6,843 nt of DNA from NCBI GenBank assembly GCA_934667465.1, contig CAKUMG010000306.1, forward strand, positions 1 to 6,843, in the 5' to 3' direction. The notes beneath the pieces are model-generated. The model did no database searches, was not told the origin of the DNA, and was given only the letters and a program-made list of their open reading frames with translations. Every line of letters begins with the position of its first letter. The stretch's first letter is position 1. The DNA comes from an uncultured Actinoplanes sp. (GTDB lineage: Bacteria; Actinomycetota; Actinomycetes; Mycobacteriales; Micromonosporaceae). The position numbers were made by a program, and so were the translations under genes. Positions 6,517-6,843 of the stretch are shown one piece after another.

Positions 6517-6843
6517 ATGGCTCACGACCACTTGATCGAAATGCTCGACCTCGACGCCGAAGTCCTGGGGGACTACTACCGCGACCTGCTCGCCTGGGTG
6601 GGCAGCGAGGCCGCCGACCACCCCCGCGTCATCGACCTCGGTGCCGGCAGCGGCACGGGCTCCCTCACCCTCGCCCGCGAACTCCCCGGCGCCGAGATCA
6701 CCGCCGTCGACGTCTCCCCGGAAATGCTGTCCCACCTGCGCACCCGGGCCGACGCCGCCGGCCTGACCGACCGCATCCGCACCGTCGAAGCCGACCTCGA
6801 CCAGCCCTGGCCCGACCTCGGCCCCGCCGACCTGATCTGGGCC
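6517..6843 (+). CDS. Class I SAM-dependent methyltransferase, 5' part only
   Basis: The first 109 codons of a gene that continues past the right edge, read without interruption from ATG 6517. After a helical N-terminus (MAHDHLIEMLDL) come the Rossmann-like methyltransferase motifs. Motif I is VIDLGAGSGTGSLTLA (38-53), which binds S-adenosylmethionine. ITAVDVSPEML (61-71) has D65 as the likely ribose-binding acidic residue. VEADLDQPWP (90-99) follows, then the start of motif II, ADLIWA (104-109). This is a typical methyltransferase domain of the Methyltransf_11/25 kind; the substrate-recognising part is outside the window, so no substrate can be named. Codons are strongly C-ending. It is divergent from the XRE/cupin regulator and shares its promoter region and dyad, so it is probably under that regulator's control. 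Confidence 0.9.
   Translation, partial: MAHDHLIEMLDLDAEVLGDYYRDLLAWVGSEAADHPRVIDLGAGSGTGSLTLARELPGAEITAVDVSPEMLSHLRTRADAAGLTDRIRTVEADLDQPWPDLGPADLIWA

Noticed and set aside
5918..6535. An open + strand frame opposite the XRE/cupin regulator.
   Set aside because: No recognisable domain; the minus strand encodes a clear HTH plus cupin protein.
1..6843. tRNA, rRNA, CRISPR arrays, insertion sequences, integrase or toxin-antitoxin genes.
   Set aside because: Nearly all the DNA is explained by seven protein genes; no cloverleaf-like segment, regularly spaced repeat, transposase motif or terminal inverted repeat was seen.

Overview
The window is very GC-rich, gene-dense chromosomal DNA. Codon third positions are almost all G or C, GTG starts are frequent, and several starts look leaderless. 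This points to a high-GC actinobacterium. A Micromonosporaceae/Actinoplanes-like host is plausible, but that is inferred from style only. I see no RNA genes, insertion sequences, CRISPR arrays, integrases or attachment sites.

Left part (1-1110, + strand): the 3' end of a RibD C-terminal/dihydrofolate-reductase-like gene, followed within about 10 bases by an NmrA-type NAD(P)-binding protein. These look like two short soluble redox-type enzymes in one operon. A 93-base gap (1111-1203) follows. It carries a small hairpin and two short dyads, and probably holds the promoter of the next operon.

Centre (1204-5917, + strand): a tight three-gene operon. The first gene is a CPA1-family Na+/H+ antiporter. 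Five bases later comes a full-length KdpD-type sensor kinase with KdpD ATP-binding, USP, DUF4118 four-helix membrane and GAF-like regions, then HisKA and HATPase. The third gene overlaps kdpD by ATGA and encodes a small Asp/Glu-racemase-superfamily protein whose second catalytic cysteine position holds glutamine. No kdpE response regulator and no kdpFABC potassium pump is present in the window, so kdpD here is coupled to a cation/proton antiporter rather than to its classical partners. A plausible reading is a unit for monovalent-cation or pH homeostasis; the role of the racemase-like protein is unknown.

Right part (5900-6843): a minus-strand XRE/cupin regulator converges on the racemase-like gene with an 18-base overlap of the coding ends. 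It diverges from a SAM-dependent methyltransferase that runs off the right edge. Between the two divergent starts (47 bases) lie two TANNNT -10 boxes, each exactly 7 bases from an ATG, and a 19-bp dyad centred between them. This suggests two leaderless transcripts controlled by one operator, probably bound by the XRE/cupin protein itself.

The most interesting points are the unusual kdpD neighbourhood, the one-cysteine racemase-like protein, and the compact divergent leaderless promoter. I did not find a clearly undescribed multi-gene defence or mobile system.
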